From Costus lasius (lineage: Eukaryota > Streptophyta > Magnoliopsida > Zingiberales > Costaceae): 64,000 bases of DNA. The translations under genes and the position numbers were made by a program. The notes beneath the pieces are model-generated. The model saw only the letters and a list, made by a program, of their open reading frames with translations. It made no database searches and was not told where the DNA came from. Location of the stretch: positions 29,809,439 through 29,873,438 of the forward strand of contig CM050450.1 in the NCBI GenBank assembly GCA_027563935.2. Direction: 5' to 3'. Below, in pieces: positions 1 to 8,865 of this stretch; position 1 is the first letter of the stretch, and every line of letters begins with the position of its first letter.

Positions 1-1386
1 CGAAGATGTTGGAATTGGAGAGTTCATCGGTAATTCTGACAACGGGAGGTGATGGAGAAGGTGAGGGCGACGTCGGAGCGCTGACGGGGGTGGAGCAATG
101 GATCTTCAATCGGAACAGGGGAGTTGTAGAGTGGAGGCAACTGTATGGTCAGAACAGGGGAAGGTGCCCGAGTTACAGGGCTCCTCACCGGACGGCCGGT
201 GATGCACGGACACCGAACCTGTTACAGTTGGGAGCTGCTGTGGTGATGGCGAAGAGGTGGCTGGAGTTTCTGGTCGAATGGTGGCCGGACGGAGGAGGGC
301 GACGATGAAAGGCGGAACTGAGGCGAGAGCATGGCGGAAGTAGGGGAAACATGAGCGCAGAGCAGAGTTGGCCGGTGTTCGTCCGGTGGTCCGCGATCGC
401 TGGACCTGTTACGGTTGGAGGTCCCTCTGACGATGGCGAAGTGGTGGCCAGAGTTTGAGAGTGATTGGTGGCTGGTCGGAGGAGAACGGTGCTGGAAGAC
501 GGAACTAGGGCGGAAATGCTAGCGAGAATAGAGGATTCGAATGGGCATTCGATTCCGGTGATCGGATGGGAGGATTGGCGGATTCCGGTGGCTGAAGACT
601 CGTCTTGGAGAGGAGGAGTGATGTTCAAAATCTTGTGAGGATCAGACCGGCGGATCGTCGGCGGTGTGTTCACAAAGATTCAGAAAATCTGGGAGTTGGC
701 TGTAATGTGAGGATGATTGCAACAGAGCAAGAGAATTAATGGAGAGGGATTAGAGAAGATGAGAAGAAGGGAAAGGTAGGTGACACAAGCACCTCAGAGG
801 GGAATAGGATGGGAGACATCCGATTCCATTGGAAGAAACTATTTCATTGATTCAAAATTCACTATCCATTACATTGTGTTCGCGTGATACATATAGATGA
901 GGCTTCAGCAGACGAACGTTGTATCTTCCTTCTATGGCAGCAGAGAATCTGTTGAAGGAGATGCTTCCTTGTTTGCAGCTTCCAATCGTGAGCAGCAGGG
1001 AGACGTTGAAGGCGAGATGTTGAAGAGACGTTGCTGCTTTCCTTCTTTGATAAAGGCGAACATTGCAGTTTCCATCATCGGCTCGCACATTGTTGGAGAG
1101 TTGATGCTCGGCTGGAGAAGTTATTCCATGATGAGTGTTGCCGTTGGATGAGATCCAAGATTTGATTAAATCCTTTGTTTCCTCTTGTGCTGGATGTAGG
1201 TCTCGGTTGTGGAATTGTTATGTAGCAACTTGTTATTTGGAATGTGACTTGAGCTTCACTTGCCGTTATTTATTGAGCTAGCTTTAAGAGTGATCATACT
1301 ACTTATTTGAGAGACTCCAGGTCTTTAGCTAAGGTACTTGTAGACTCCATTTGTATCTTCGTGGCTTGTGGTTTCTACCCCCATCA
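1..1386 (-). mobile_element. Gypsy-type LTR fragment, family G4
   Basis: Non-coding DNA that matches the LTR at 33102-35090 along its length: shared GC-rich stretches such as GATGCACGGAC followed by GAACCTGTTAC, and the same right end (CTCCAGGTCTTT, GTAGACTCCA, then CCATCA). Read on the minus strand the element begins TGATGG, so the LTR edge is exactly 1386, where copia B1 reverse transcriptase sequence starts at once. The left part lies outside the window, so I cannot tell a solo LTR from the end of a full element. Open frames on both strands here (for example 6-308 and 185-673) are GC-rich leader shadows without recognisable domains. Confidence 0.75.
190..515 (+). repeat. Tandem duplication of about 187 bp inside the G4 LTR
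   Basis: Two diverged copies, roughly 190-330 and 377-515. Anchors repeat at a spacing of 186-189 bp: CCTGTTACAGTTGG at 218 and CCTGTTACGGTTGG at 407, then GATGGCGAAG, GGAGTTT or AGAGTTT, and GGCGGAACT or GACGGAACT. The other G4 LTR (33102-35090) carries a single copy, so the duplication is specific to this copy or subfamily. Confidence 0.6.
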
Positions 1387-2236
1387 TGTTTCGAGATGAA
1401 AGACTTAGGGGAGGCCGCGTATATCCTAGGCGTGAGGATCTACCGGGATAGATCCAAGAGGCTTCTAGCCCTTAGTCAGAGTACCTACATTGACAAGGTC
1501 CTGGAGAGGTTCAACTTGGAGCAATCCAAGAAGGGATACCTTCCAGTAAGACATGGCCTTACTCTCTCAAAGAGCCAGTGTCCTAACACACAGGCTGTGA
1601 GGGATGACATGAATCGAGTGCCTTATGCTTCGGCAGTGGGATCAATCATGTTTGCAATGTTATGTATTAGACCAGACGTGGCTTATGCTGTGAGCATAAC
1701 CAGCCGATACCAATCCAATCCAGGTTTACAGCACTGGGTGGCTGTAAAGAACATCTTAAAGTATCTGAGAAGAACTAAGGATCTGTTCTTAGTCTATGGG
1801 GGACAAGAAGAGCTCAGTATGCAGGGCTACACTGATGCATCGTTTTAGTCTGACCCTGACGGCTTTAGATCGCAGGCCGGATATGTGTTCAAAATGAATG
1901 GAGGCACTGTATGCTGGAAGAGCTTCAAGCAATCCACCATAGCTGATTCTACATCCGAGGCTAAGTACGTGGCAGCATCTGAGGTAGCCAAAGAAGCCGT
2001 TTGGATCAGGAAGTTCATTTCTGAACTTCAGGTGGTTCCTAGTGCAATAGATCCCATTGAGCTCTATTGTGACAACAATGGAGCAATTGCACAAGCCAAG
2101 GAACCACGGTCTTATCAAAGGTCCAAACACATACTCAGGAGATTTCACCTGATCAGAGAGATCATTGATAGAGGTGATGTCAAGATTAGCAGAGTTGACA
2201 CAGAAAACAATCTGGCAGACCCATTGACCAAGGCTT
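1387..2236 (+). pseudogene. Copia B1 polyprotein, end of RT plus RNase H (broken)
   Basis: C-terminal part of a Ty1/copia gag-pol. It starts inside RT at FEMKDLGEAAYILGV, runs through the connection (YLPVRHGLTLSKSQCP), then RNase H with GYTDASF, ADSTSEAKYVAASE, CDNNGAIAQAKE and ends at NLADPLTKA. The upstream part of RT is cut off by the gypsy LTR ending at 1386. A TAG at 1846-1848 directly after TDASF breaks the frame, and the usual EAEYVA reads EAKYVA, so RNase H is probably dead. The last nucleotides GGCTT (2232-2236) are the target of copia A1; the missing 20 codons resume at 19886. It is closest to the B2 copy at 56302-56900. Confidence 0.9.
2232..2236. repeat. Left target duplication of copia A1 (GGCTT)
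   Basis: GGCTT directly before the LTR start TGTTGGGG; repeated at 19881-19885 directly after the 3' LTR. The two halves join to restore the B1 frame from LADPLTKA to LAQQKH. Confidence 0.93.
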
Positions 2237-3911
2237 TGTTGGGGTATGCCCTTAAGGCTAATGTTTGAGGCCTTGGGATTCTATCAGTATCATGTATAAA
2301 CTCTATGTTTATAAAGGCAATGGTTGTTATTCAGTTTGTTACATTGTCTGCTGCAATAAGTGTGCTTCTGAATAATGTCTCAATGCTGTTCAGCTAGGCT
2401 GACATGCTATATGTCCTTAGTCGAGATATCTTGGTGAACATGAGACAGCCTTGATATGATTGAGACTAATATGTGTTCTAATCTTATAGGATGCTTCGAG
2501 CATGGAATAAGATGTAAACTCATGGGTACATTGGATGTACTGGACAGACCCTACTAGGATATTCAATTGCTTGTCACAATGTGAATAATCCTTATATGCA
2601 AACAAGTGGCATACTTCCTCTGACTTGAGATCACTTGTGTTTCTAAATGATGATTGTCATTGTTTTGAGGTAGTTCAATATCATTTGAAACATAATGGTT
2701 ATAGACTATCTTGGATAATGATCATGAGTCAGGTTAGGACACTAGTGATAGATGTAGGATTGCCGTCTCCTTGTTTAAGGAGTGTGATGTTCTAAAGGGG
2801 CCCCCCTGGATGAGATGATTGAGAAAGTGTATGGCCATACCCAGGTGACTATGTTCATCTGATCTAATCATGCTCATCATATTGGAGTTACAAGCTTGAC
2901 ACGCTTGTCCAATAAGAACATCCAATGGTAAAGGAAACATGTATGTCTAGTGAAGTGGATTCACACTTGTGCTATGGTTTGGGTGTAGTCTTGGAAGACT
3001 CTTTCCTTTATATCGGGAGACAGTGATGTGTTGCTAGATACCCCTCACTGATCGTGATAACGTAAGTTATCGTTACCGACATTTAAAGGAAACCCTCAGG
3101 GTCGCACAATTTGATGATATGGCTTACTTAAGTCAGATCGTGTGGACTGAATTGTTTGGGTTCAGTTTAAAGGAGTTTAAACTCTGATTGTAAGTGAGAT
3201 CTGGTCTGATCATGTTTGATTGATAAGGGCTTGAGATCGGTAAGCTTCGATCGAGAGAGTTGATGCTAGATCGGTGAGATCAAGAGCATCAAGAGATGAA
3301 CGGTTAGATCTTGAACTCTTTGGTTCAGAGAGATCTAGACCATGGCTTGGGCTGATTTGATTTGGTCTTTGAACCAAATTGAGTTGAATAGATTTGGCTT
3401 GAACCGGTTCACATGTGTGAACGCATGGTTCAATGCTTGATGGCGTTTTGGGCGGTTTTCTATGAGTGGGCGCATGGCTTCATGACTTTCCATTTTTGGA
3501 AGTCACGTAACGCCACATCTCCACAACGCCTCAACGCATCACTTCTTGCTCGCTTCTCGCCTCTCCACTCTCGTGTAGAGGAGTCTTCATGCCAAGGAAG
3601 AGCTCGGCCAAGCATCTCTCAACTCCTTCATGAGATAAGGATACTTTGGAGGTCTTTGCTAGCACAAAGAACACCAAGGAGTAGCCATCTTTCTTCTTGT
3701 GTGCGATTGCCTTTGGAGAAGAAGCATTCGACTCTTTGCTTCCAAGTCGCCATCCATCCATGGCAATGGTAAGATCACAACTTGATCTTAGTAAATCTTA
3801 AGTTGATCTTATGATTATACCACATGCGATCTTTTGAAACCCTAGCCGCCCATACAAGTTTTGATATGCGCCCCCCCTTAGGGTTTCACCCCCTTCTTGA
3901 GGGATCTTTCA
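2237..3911 (+). repeat. Copia A1 5' LTR (1675 bp)
   Basis: Starts TGTTGGGGTATGCCC and ends GGGATCTTTCA, followed by AT and the primer site. It differs from its 3' partner (18213-19880) by a handful of substitutions and one 8-bp indel near 2700, so the insertion is young. It contains the 12-bp palindrome GTATGGCCATAC near 2830, a 6-bp stem with a GTAA loop at 3056-3071, and, 143 nt before its end, the sequence ATGGCAATG followed by a splice-donor-like GTAAGA (3760-3774). A TATA-like TTTATAAAGG lies at 2308; I cannot say whether it is the real promoter. Confidence 0.95.
3760..3774 (+). promoter_or_regulatory. LTR start codon pair and predicted splice donor
   Basis: ATGGCAATG at 3760-3768 followed by GTAAGA. 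ATGGC is a favourable plant start context. The motif ATGGCnATG plus GT donor is kept in the A2 LTRs (8727 and about 15600), the A3 3' LTR (minus strand 38090-38076) and the A4 LTR (minus strand near 60258) although the DNA around it has diverged. Joined to the acceptor at 5734-5735 it would be in frame with gag. Confidence 0.55.
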
Positions 3912-3913
3912 AT

Positions 3914-3925
3914 TGGTATCAGAGC
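3914..3925 (+). promoter_or_regulatory. Primer-binding site, initiator tRNA-Met
   Basis: TGGTATCAGAGC, two bases after the LTR end; the complement GCTCTGATACCA is the 3' end of plant initiator tRNA-Met. It primes minus-strand synthesis. Confidence 0.95.
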
Positions 3926-4822
3926 TTATGGTTTCGGTATGATGCATATGATTGCTTAATGTTTTGTGATCCATGTTTGAGTTGAATAGATCTAAGTTTT
4001 CTCATCATGCGAAAATACTAGTTGAATATATTTCCTTGTGGTGCATGTATGAGGTTAACTTATGTTGGCGCATGTTTGATGCTTACATAGTTGCGCATGT
4101 TGAATGTTGTAGTTTTTCTTAAAAACTTAATCACTTGCGCGCCTCACTTAGATCTAAGCGCTTACTATAAACCCTTAGATGGGTTAGTAGGGTTGAAGTC
4201 ATCACCTAGTTCAGATCCAAACAGTCTGATCAGATCATCTGACAGCCTAGATGGGTCGACCAGATGGCACCTGTGCGCAAGCATGAGGTGGCTATAGGTC
4301 GACTGCAGACAGGCGTGTAGCGATGTCTGGTTGAGACAACCGGTGAACGCACATGAGTTAGGCCCGGGGTCATACCCGCTTGCCAGAACTCATGAGGTCG
4401 TTCAGCTTTTGGCGCATGCATGGTTGACCATTTGGTCGATTCAAGTCAGTTAGGACTTGGTGCATGCAAGGGTAGTGGATCTGACTAGACATGATGAGTA
4501 GATCCCTATTAATGGACCGTTGTAAGGTAGTAGGGCTCATAAGACAAATAAAATTGATTCCAATGGGATTTTGAAAATTTTATTTTGTTAATGGATCACA
4601 TGTTGATTGGATGCCATGATGTTTGTCTATTTCATCTTATGTGGGTTGCCCTTTTAATGTGTGCTGTGCTGGGGCCTGCGAGCCTGGATTAATTATAAAT
4701 TATTATTTTTGTGATCTGCGCATCACATTTTAATTAATTTATGAAATGTAATTGACCTGCGAGTCAATCTTGTCTAGATAGATTAAATTGTAATTTAATC
4801 AGACAAGAGCTCAAAGCACACA

Positions 4823-4890
4823 TGGCAGAGGCGCATGCAGTAGAGGCTTGACCAGGTGGGAGGTCTAGGGTTCGACCCTATGACAGGCGC
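4823..4890 (+). repeat. tRNA/SINE-like segment in the copia leader
   Basis: An A-box-like TGGCAGAGGCGC at 4823 and, 45 nt on, a B-box-like GGGTTCGACCC at 4868-4878 inside GGGAGGTCTAGGGTTCGACC. This A-to-B spacing and the GGGAGGTC lead-in to the T-arm are typical of plant SINE heads. The A2 copy (9769-9830) keeps both. No tRNA cloverleaf can be drawn, so this is a relic or a captured SINE head, not a tRNA gene. Confidence 0.5.
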
Positions 4891-5225
4891 ATTTACCTAG
4901 TGGGCGCACCTGAGCTGCAGTAGGCGCTTGGGCCCTGGGTTGGGCCAGATGAGATGCAAAAGACCCATGGAGAGCTCAAGTGAAGACTTAAGTTAAATTA
5001 AGGTCTTACTTAGGGTTAATGGGCTTTTACCACATAAGATCAACATGCTTTCTATTTATTGTTTATATAATTAGAATTGCATGATTTAATCTTCTGCTAT
5101 CACCATAAGGTTTTGCATGATAGTTAAGAAGATAAAAGACCGTTAAAATCCAACGCTAAATATCAAGCACGTAAGCCTTCTGACGCGAAACCTCACTGTT
5201 CTGACTATCGTTGGGGCCGTGTTGT

Positions 5226-5565
5226 ACCCACTCAGTGGGCACGCCCATCTATCTTCAGACGGTGTGTGATTTCACCTGCGTGTTACAGAGAAGGGATTTA
5301 TCGCTTCTCGTTGCTCAGCATAGCACGTGGTGGTCCAGGGAGTAGGTCAGGTCAGCTTGACCATGTAGGCTACATATGGGGCATATGTTAGCTATATGGA
5401 GGCAGCCATCTGTGGGATCAGAGACTGTGTTGTACAAACTCAGTTGGCACAGTCTGCTGGATTGCCCAGATGAAGGGGAATCGCACGGGTTGGCGATTCG
5501 CAGGGACTGCCTACCAGAAATTAGTGCTTGTACTCTCTGTGCATCTTATCTCGCCTGAGCGGGAC
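5226..5565 (+). promoter_or_regulatory. Leader hairpin set upstream of gag (A1)
   Basis: Three short stems with similar loops: CCCACTCAGTGGG (5227-5239), a mutated CAAACTCAGTTGG (about 5436-5448; CCAACTCAGTTGG in A2 at 10382), and TCTCGCCTGAGCGGGA near 5550, followed by GGACGCGGAGACC. Copia B2 has equivalents in the same order and ends in GGGACGCGAAGCC. Possible packaging or dimerisation signal; role inferred. Confidence 0.5.
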
Positions 5566-5756
5566 GCGGAGACCAAGTATGAAATCTGGATCCCATCTCA
5601 CTAAAAGAGTCTTACTCTTTCGGACTGTTTTAATGGATTTTTCAGTCAGATAAAATAGTGAGAAAAGAATCTTTCTTAAGTCTTGGATTGATTCTAAACA
5701 TTGATACTGACCTTGCTGTTCTTGCATTGTTGTAGATTCCTGCAGCAACGAACACC

Positions 5757-7192
5757 ATGAGCTTCAATGTGCGATCCCTACTGGAAAGGGAGAAGTTTGC
5801 TGGGCCAAACTTCTCAGACTAGTACGGACACCTTAAGATTGTTCTTAAGGCTGAGAGGAAACTGTATGTCCTCGAGACGGCTATACCGCCTCAACCCGCT
5901 CCGAACGCCGCAAGGGCGGTTCGGGAAGCCTATGAAAAGCATGTCAATGATGGCATTGATGTCGCTTGCCTGATGCTAGCGTCTATGACGCCACAGCTGC
6001 AGCGTCAGCATGAGGATATGTCTGCTATAGAAATTATAGCAAACCTCAAGATGTTGTATGCTGCACAGGCGAGGACTGAACGCTATAATTTGACCAAGCT
6101 TTTCTTTCAGAGCAAACTGGCTGAAGGGAGTCCAGTGGGAGCTCATGTACTCAAGATGATTGGGCACAAAGAGGCTCTAGAGAAACTGGGGCATACCATC
6201 AATCAGGAGCTTGCTGTAGACATTATTCTACAGTCTCTCCCGGCCTCTTTCGATCCGTTCATTATTAATTTTAATATGAACAAGATCGACTGTACTCCGG
6301 CAGAGTTGCTGAATATGCTCTTGACTACAGAGGAGACTCTAAAGGGAAAGCCTTCAACCTCTGTCTTGATGTTCCCTTCCAGGAACAAGAAGAAGGGGAA
6401 GAAGGGCAAAGCCCATGTCAAGAATTACAACAAGGCTCTGAAACAAAAGGTCAAGCGGTCGAAGGAATACAGATGTTTCCATTGTGGCCAGCTGGGTCAC
6501 TGGAAAAAGGACTGTAAAGCGCTCCAAGGAGACAAGAAGGGAAGCATCGCTTCTGGCTCAGGTATATTTGTGACTGAAGTCATGATATCTTCTTCTTCTA
6601 TTTCATGGGTGTTGGACACTGCATGTGGAGTTCACATTTGTTCAAATGTACAGGAACTCAAGAGAAGAAGACAGGTGGGACAGCATGAGGTGGACCTACG
6701 AGTTGGAAACGGGGCACGGGTTGCTGCTGTTGCTGTAGGAGAATATTACATCTCATTACCATCTGGACTTGTATTAGAACTAAACAATTGTTATTTTGTA
6801 CCAAGCATTACCAAAAATATTATCTCTATTCCTGCTCTTGTCAGGAAAGGATTTTCCTTTGAATGCAAGACTTCAAAGTGTTATCTTTCTCATGATAATA
6901 TTATTTATGCTTCTGGGTCAATTAACAATGGGTTATTCATGTTGGACATGGAATGTTCTATACAAAATATTGATAATAAGAAAGCCAAGTATGCTGATGA
7001 CAGCACCTTGCTATGGCATAGTCGTTTAGGCCATATTAACAAGAAGCGCATTAAGCGGTTGCATGACCATGGACTGCTGGGATCATTCTCCTATGAGGAA
7101 ATTGATACATGCAAAGCTTGTTTATTGGGTAAAATGACGAAGGCTCCTTTTCCTAACAAAGGTCAAAGGGCTTCAGGTTTACTTGACCTTAT
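5757..7192 (+). pseudogene. Copia A1 gag-pol, first part (gag, protease, integrase zinc domain)
   Basis: Start codon ATG at 5757 (MSFNVRSLLEREKF). Gag capsid region, then nucleocapsid zinc knuckle CFHCGQLGHWKKDC at about residues 240-253, protease active site WVLDTACG near residue 287, and the integrase zinc domain WHSRLGH with CKACLLGKM. Residue 22, Trp in the A2 and A3 copies, is a TAG stop at 5820-5822; after that the frame is open to LLDLI at 7192, where copia A2 is inserted. The rest of the protein resumes at 15744. The frame reads four residues into the A2 LTR (GVCP) before stopping. Confidence 0.95.
7188..7192. repeat. Left target duplication of copia A2 (CTTAT)
   Basis: CTTAT directly before the A2 5' LTR. 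The same five bases follow the A2 3' LTR at 15739-15743, and a third copy, produced by a repair scar, stands at 14060-14064. Confidence 0.93.
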
Positions 7193-8865
7193 TGTTGGGG
7201 TATGCCCTTAAGGCTAATGTTTGAGGCCTTGGGATTGTATCAGTATCATGTAATAAACTCTTATGTTTATAAAGGCATGGTTGTTATTCAGTTTGTTACA
7301 TTGTCTGCTGCAATAAGTGTACTTCTGAATAATGTCTCAAAGCTGTTCAGCTGGGCTGACATGCTGTAAAGTCCTTAGTCGAGATATCTTGGTGAACATG
7401 AGACAGCCTTGATATGGTTAAGACTAATATGTGTTCTAATCTTATAGGATGCTTCGAGCATGGAATAAGATGTAGACTCATGGGTACATTGGATGTACTG
7501 GACAGACCCTACTAGGATATTCAGTTGCTTGTCACAATGTGAATAATCCTTCAATGCAATAAGTGGCACATTTCCTTTGACTTGAGATCACTTGTGTTTT
7601 CTAAATGATGATTGTCATTGTTTTGAGGTAGTTCAATATCATTTGAAACATAATGATTATAGATTTCTTGGATGGTGAGCTTGAGTCAGGTTAGGGCACT
7701 AGTGATAGACATAGGATTGCCGTCTCCTTGTTTTTGGAGTGTGATGTTCTAAAGGGGCCCCCTGGATGAGATGATTGAGAAAAGTGTATGGCCATACCCA
7801 GGTGACTATGTTCATCTGATCTAATCATGCTCATCATATTGGAGTTACAAGCTTGACACGCTTGTCCAATAAGAACATCCAGTGGCAAAGGAAATATGCA
7901 TGCCTTGTGAGTTGATTCACACTTGTGCTATGGTTTGGGTGTAGTCTTGGAAGACTCTTTTCTTTATATCGGGAGACAGTGATGTGTTGCTAGATACCCC
8001 TCACTGATCGTGATAATGTTAGTTATCGTTACCGACATTTAAAGGAAACCCTTAGGGTCGCACAATTTGATGATATGGCTTACTTAAGTCAGATCGTGTG
8101 GACTGAATTGTTTTGGTTCAGTTTGAAGGGATTTAATCTCTGATTGTAAGTGAGATCTGGTCTGATCATGTTTGATTGATTAGGGCTTAAGATCGGTGAG
8201 CTTCGATTGAGAGAATAGATGCTAGATCGGTGAGATCAGGAGCATTAAGAGATGAACGGTCAGATCTTGAACCTTTAGGTTTAATATGATCTGGACTGAA
8301 GACTTGGCTTGATTGGTTTCTTGAGCCGAACCAAATTGAACCGGCTCATATATGAGCGCATGGTTCAAAGGGAGAAGAGGTGGCGACTTGTTCACTTGGC
8401 GTGAACGTTTGAGCGAGTGGTGGTTTCTATTTTTAGAAACCATGATCTCCACTTGGAGATCTCTCACGTTCGAAGAGAATTAATTCTATTCTCGCCTCTC
8501 TACCCATTATTCCTCTCGACACTTTCGTGTGTGGCGACGCTTGGAGCTTTGAGGAGGATTCGGCCAAGAAAGGAAAATCGTCTCCATCCCTTCCATACGT
8601 TCAAGACTTCTTGGAACCTTGCTAGCACAAGGAGCACCAAGAAAGTAGGCACACTCTCATCTTGTGTGCGCATTCTCTGGAGGAGACCCATGTCGATCTC
8701 TGCTTCCTAGACGCCATCCAAACGAAATGGCTATGGTATGAATCTAAACCTTATGAAGTTAATCATATGTCATTACGTAAGGTCTCTTGAAACCCTAGTT
8801 TCCGCTTGCAAAATTATTTGCGCCACCTGTCAGGGTTTTGCCCCCTTAGCTATAGGGGACTTTAA
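7193..8865 (+). repeat. Copia A2 5' LTR (1673 bp)
   Basis: Starts TGTTGGGGTATGCCC. The end, expected CTTTCA, reads CTTTAA by a single change, then AT and the primer site. The first 900 bp resemble the A1 LTR; the last 550 bp are much more diverged, so A1 and A2 belong to different subfamilies. The ATGGCTATG plus GTATGA motif is kept at 8727-8741. Confidence 0.95.

Larger units (their letters stand above)
3769..5735 (+). other. Predicted leader intron of copia A1
   Basis: Donor GTAAGA at 3769. At the 3' end is a branch-site-like ATACTGACC, a T-rich run and TTGTTGTAG ending at 5735. The intron of 1967 nt would hold the end of the LTR, the primer-binding site, the tRNA-like segment and the leader hairpins. 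Exon 2 begins ATTCCTGCAGCAACG and after 21 nt reaches the gag ATG at 5757; the join ATGGCAATG to ATTCCT is in frame, adding ten residues to Gag. Same arrangement in A2. No transcript evidence is available here. Confidence 0.5.
3926..5756 (+). other. Untranslated leader of copia A1
   Basis: About 1.8 kb without a coding frame between the primer site and the gag ATG. It holds many GCGCA-containing motifs, AT-rich stretches around 4690-4800, a tRNA-like segment (4823-4890), and hairpins at 5226-5240, about 5433-5448 and 5548-5565. The leader is very long for a copia element and matches those of A2 (8880-10703) and A3. Confidence 0.85.

Noticed and set aside
185..673. 162-codon minus-strand frame in the first LTR
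   Set aside because: It lies in GC-rich LTR DNA that is duplicated and repeated at 33840-34340 with a broken frame; no domain.
2293..2318. TATA box of copia A at TTTATAAAGG
   Set aside because: It is only about 70 bp into the LTR, which would give an almost empty U3; kept as a possibility in the LTR entry but not called.
3413..3772. 119-codon frame in the copia A1 LTR (again at 19382-19741)
   Set aside because: LTR leader sequence; not conserved as a frame in A2, A3 or A4 LTRs and out of frame with the start codon pair at 3760.
4823..4893. A tRNA gene in the copia leader
   Set aside because: Only A-box and T-arm similarity; no acceptor stem or anticodon arm can be drawn.
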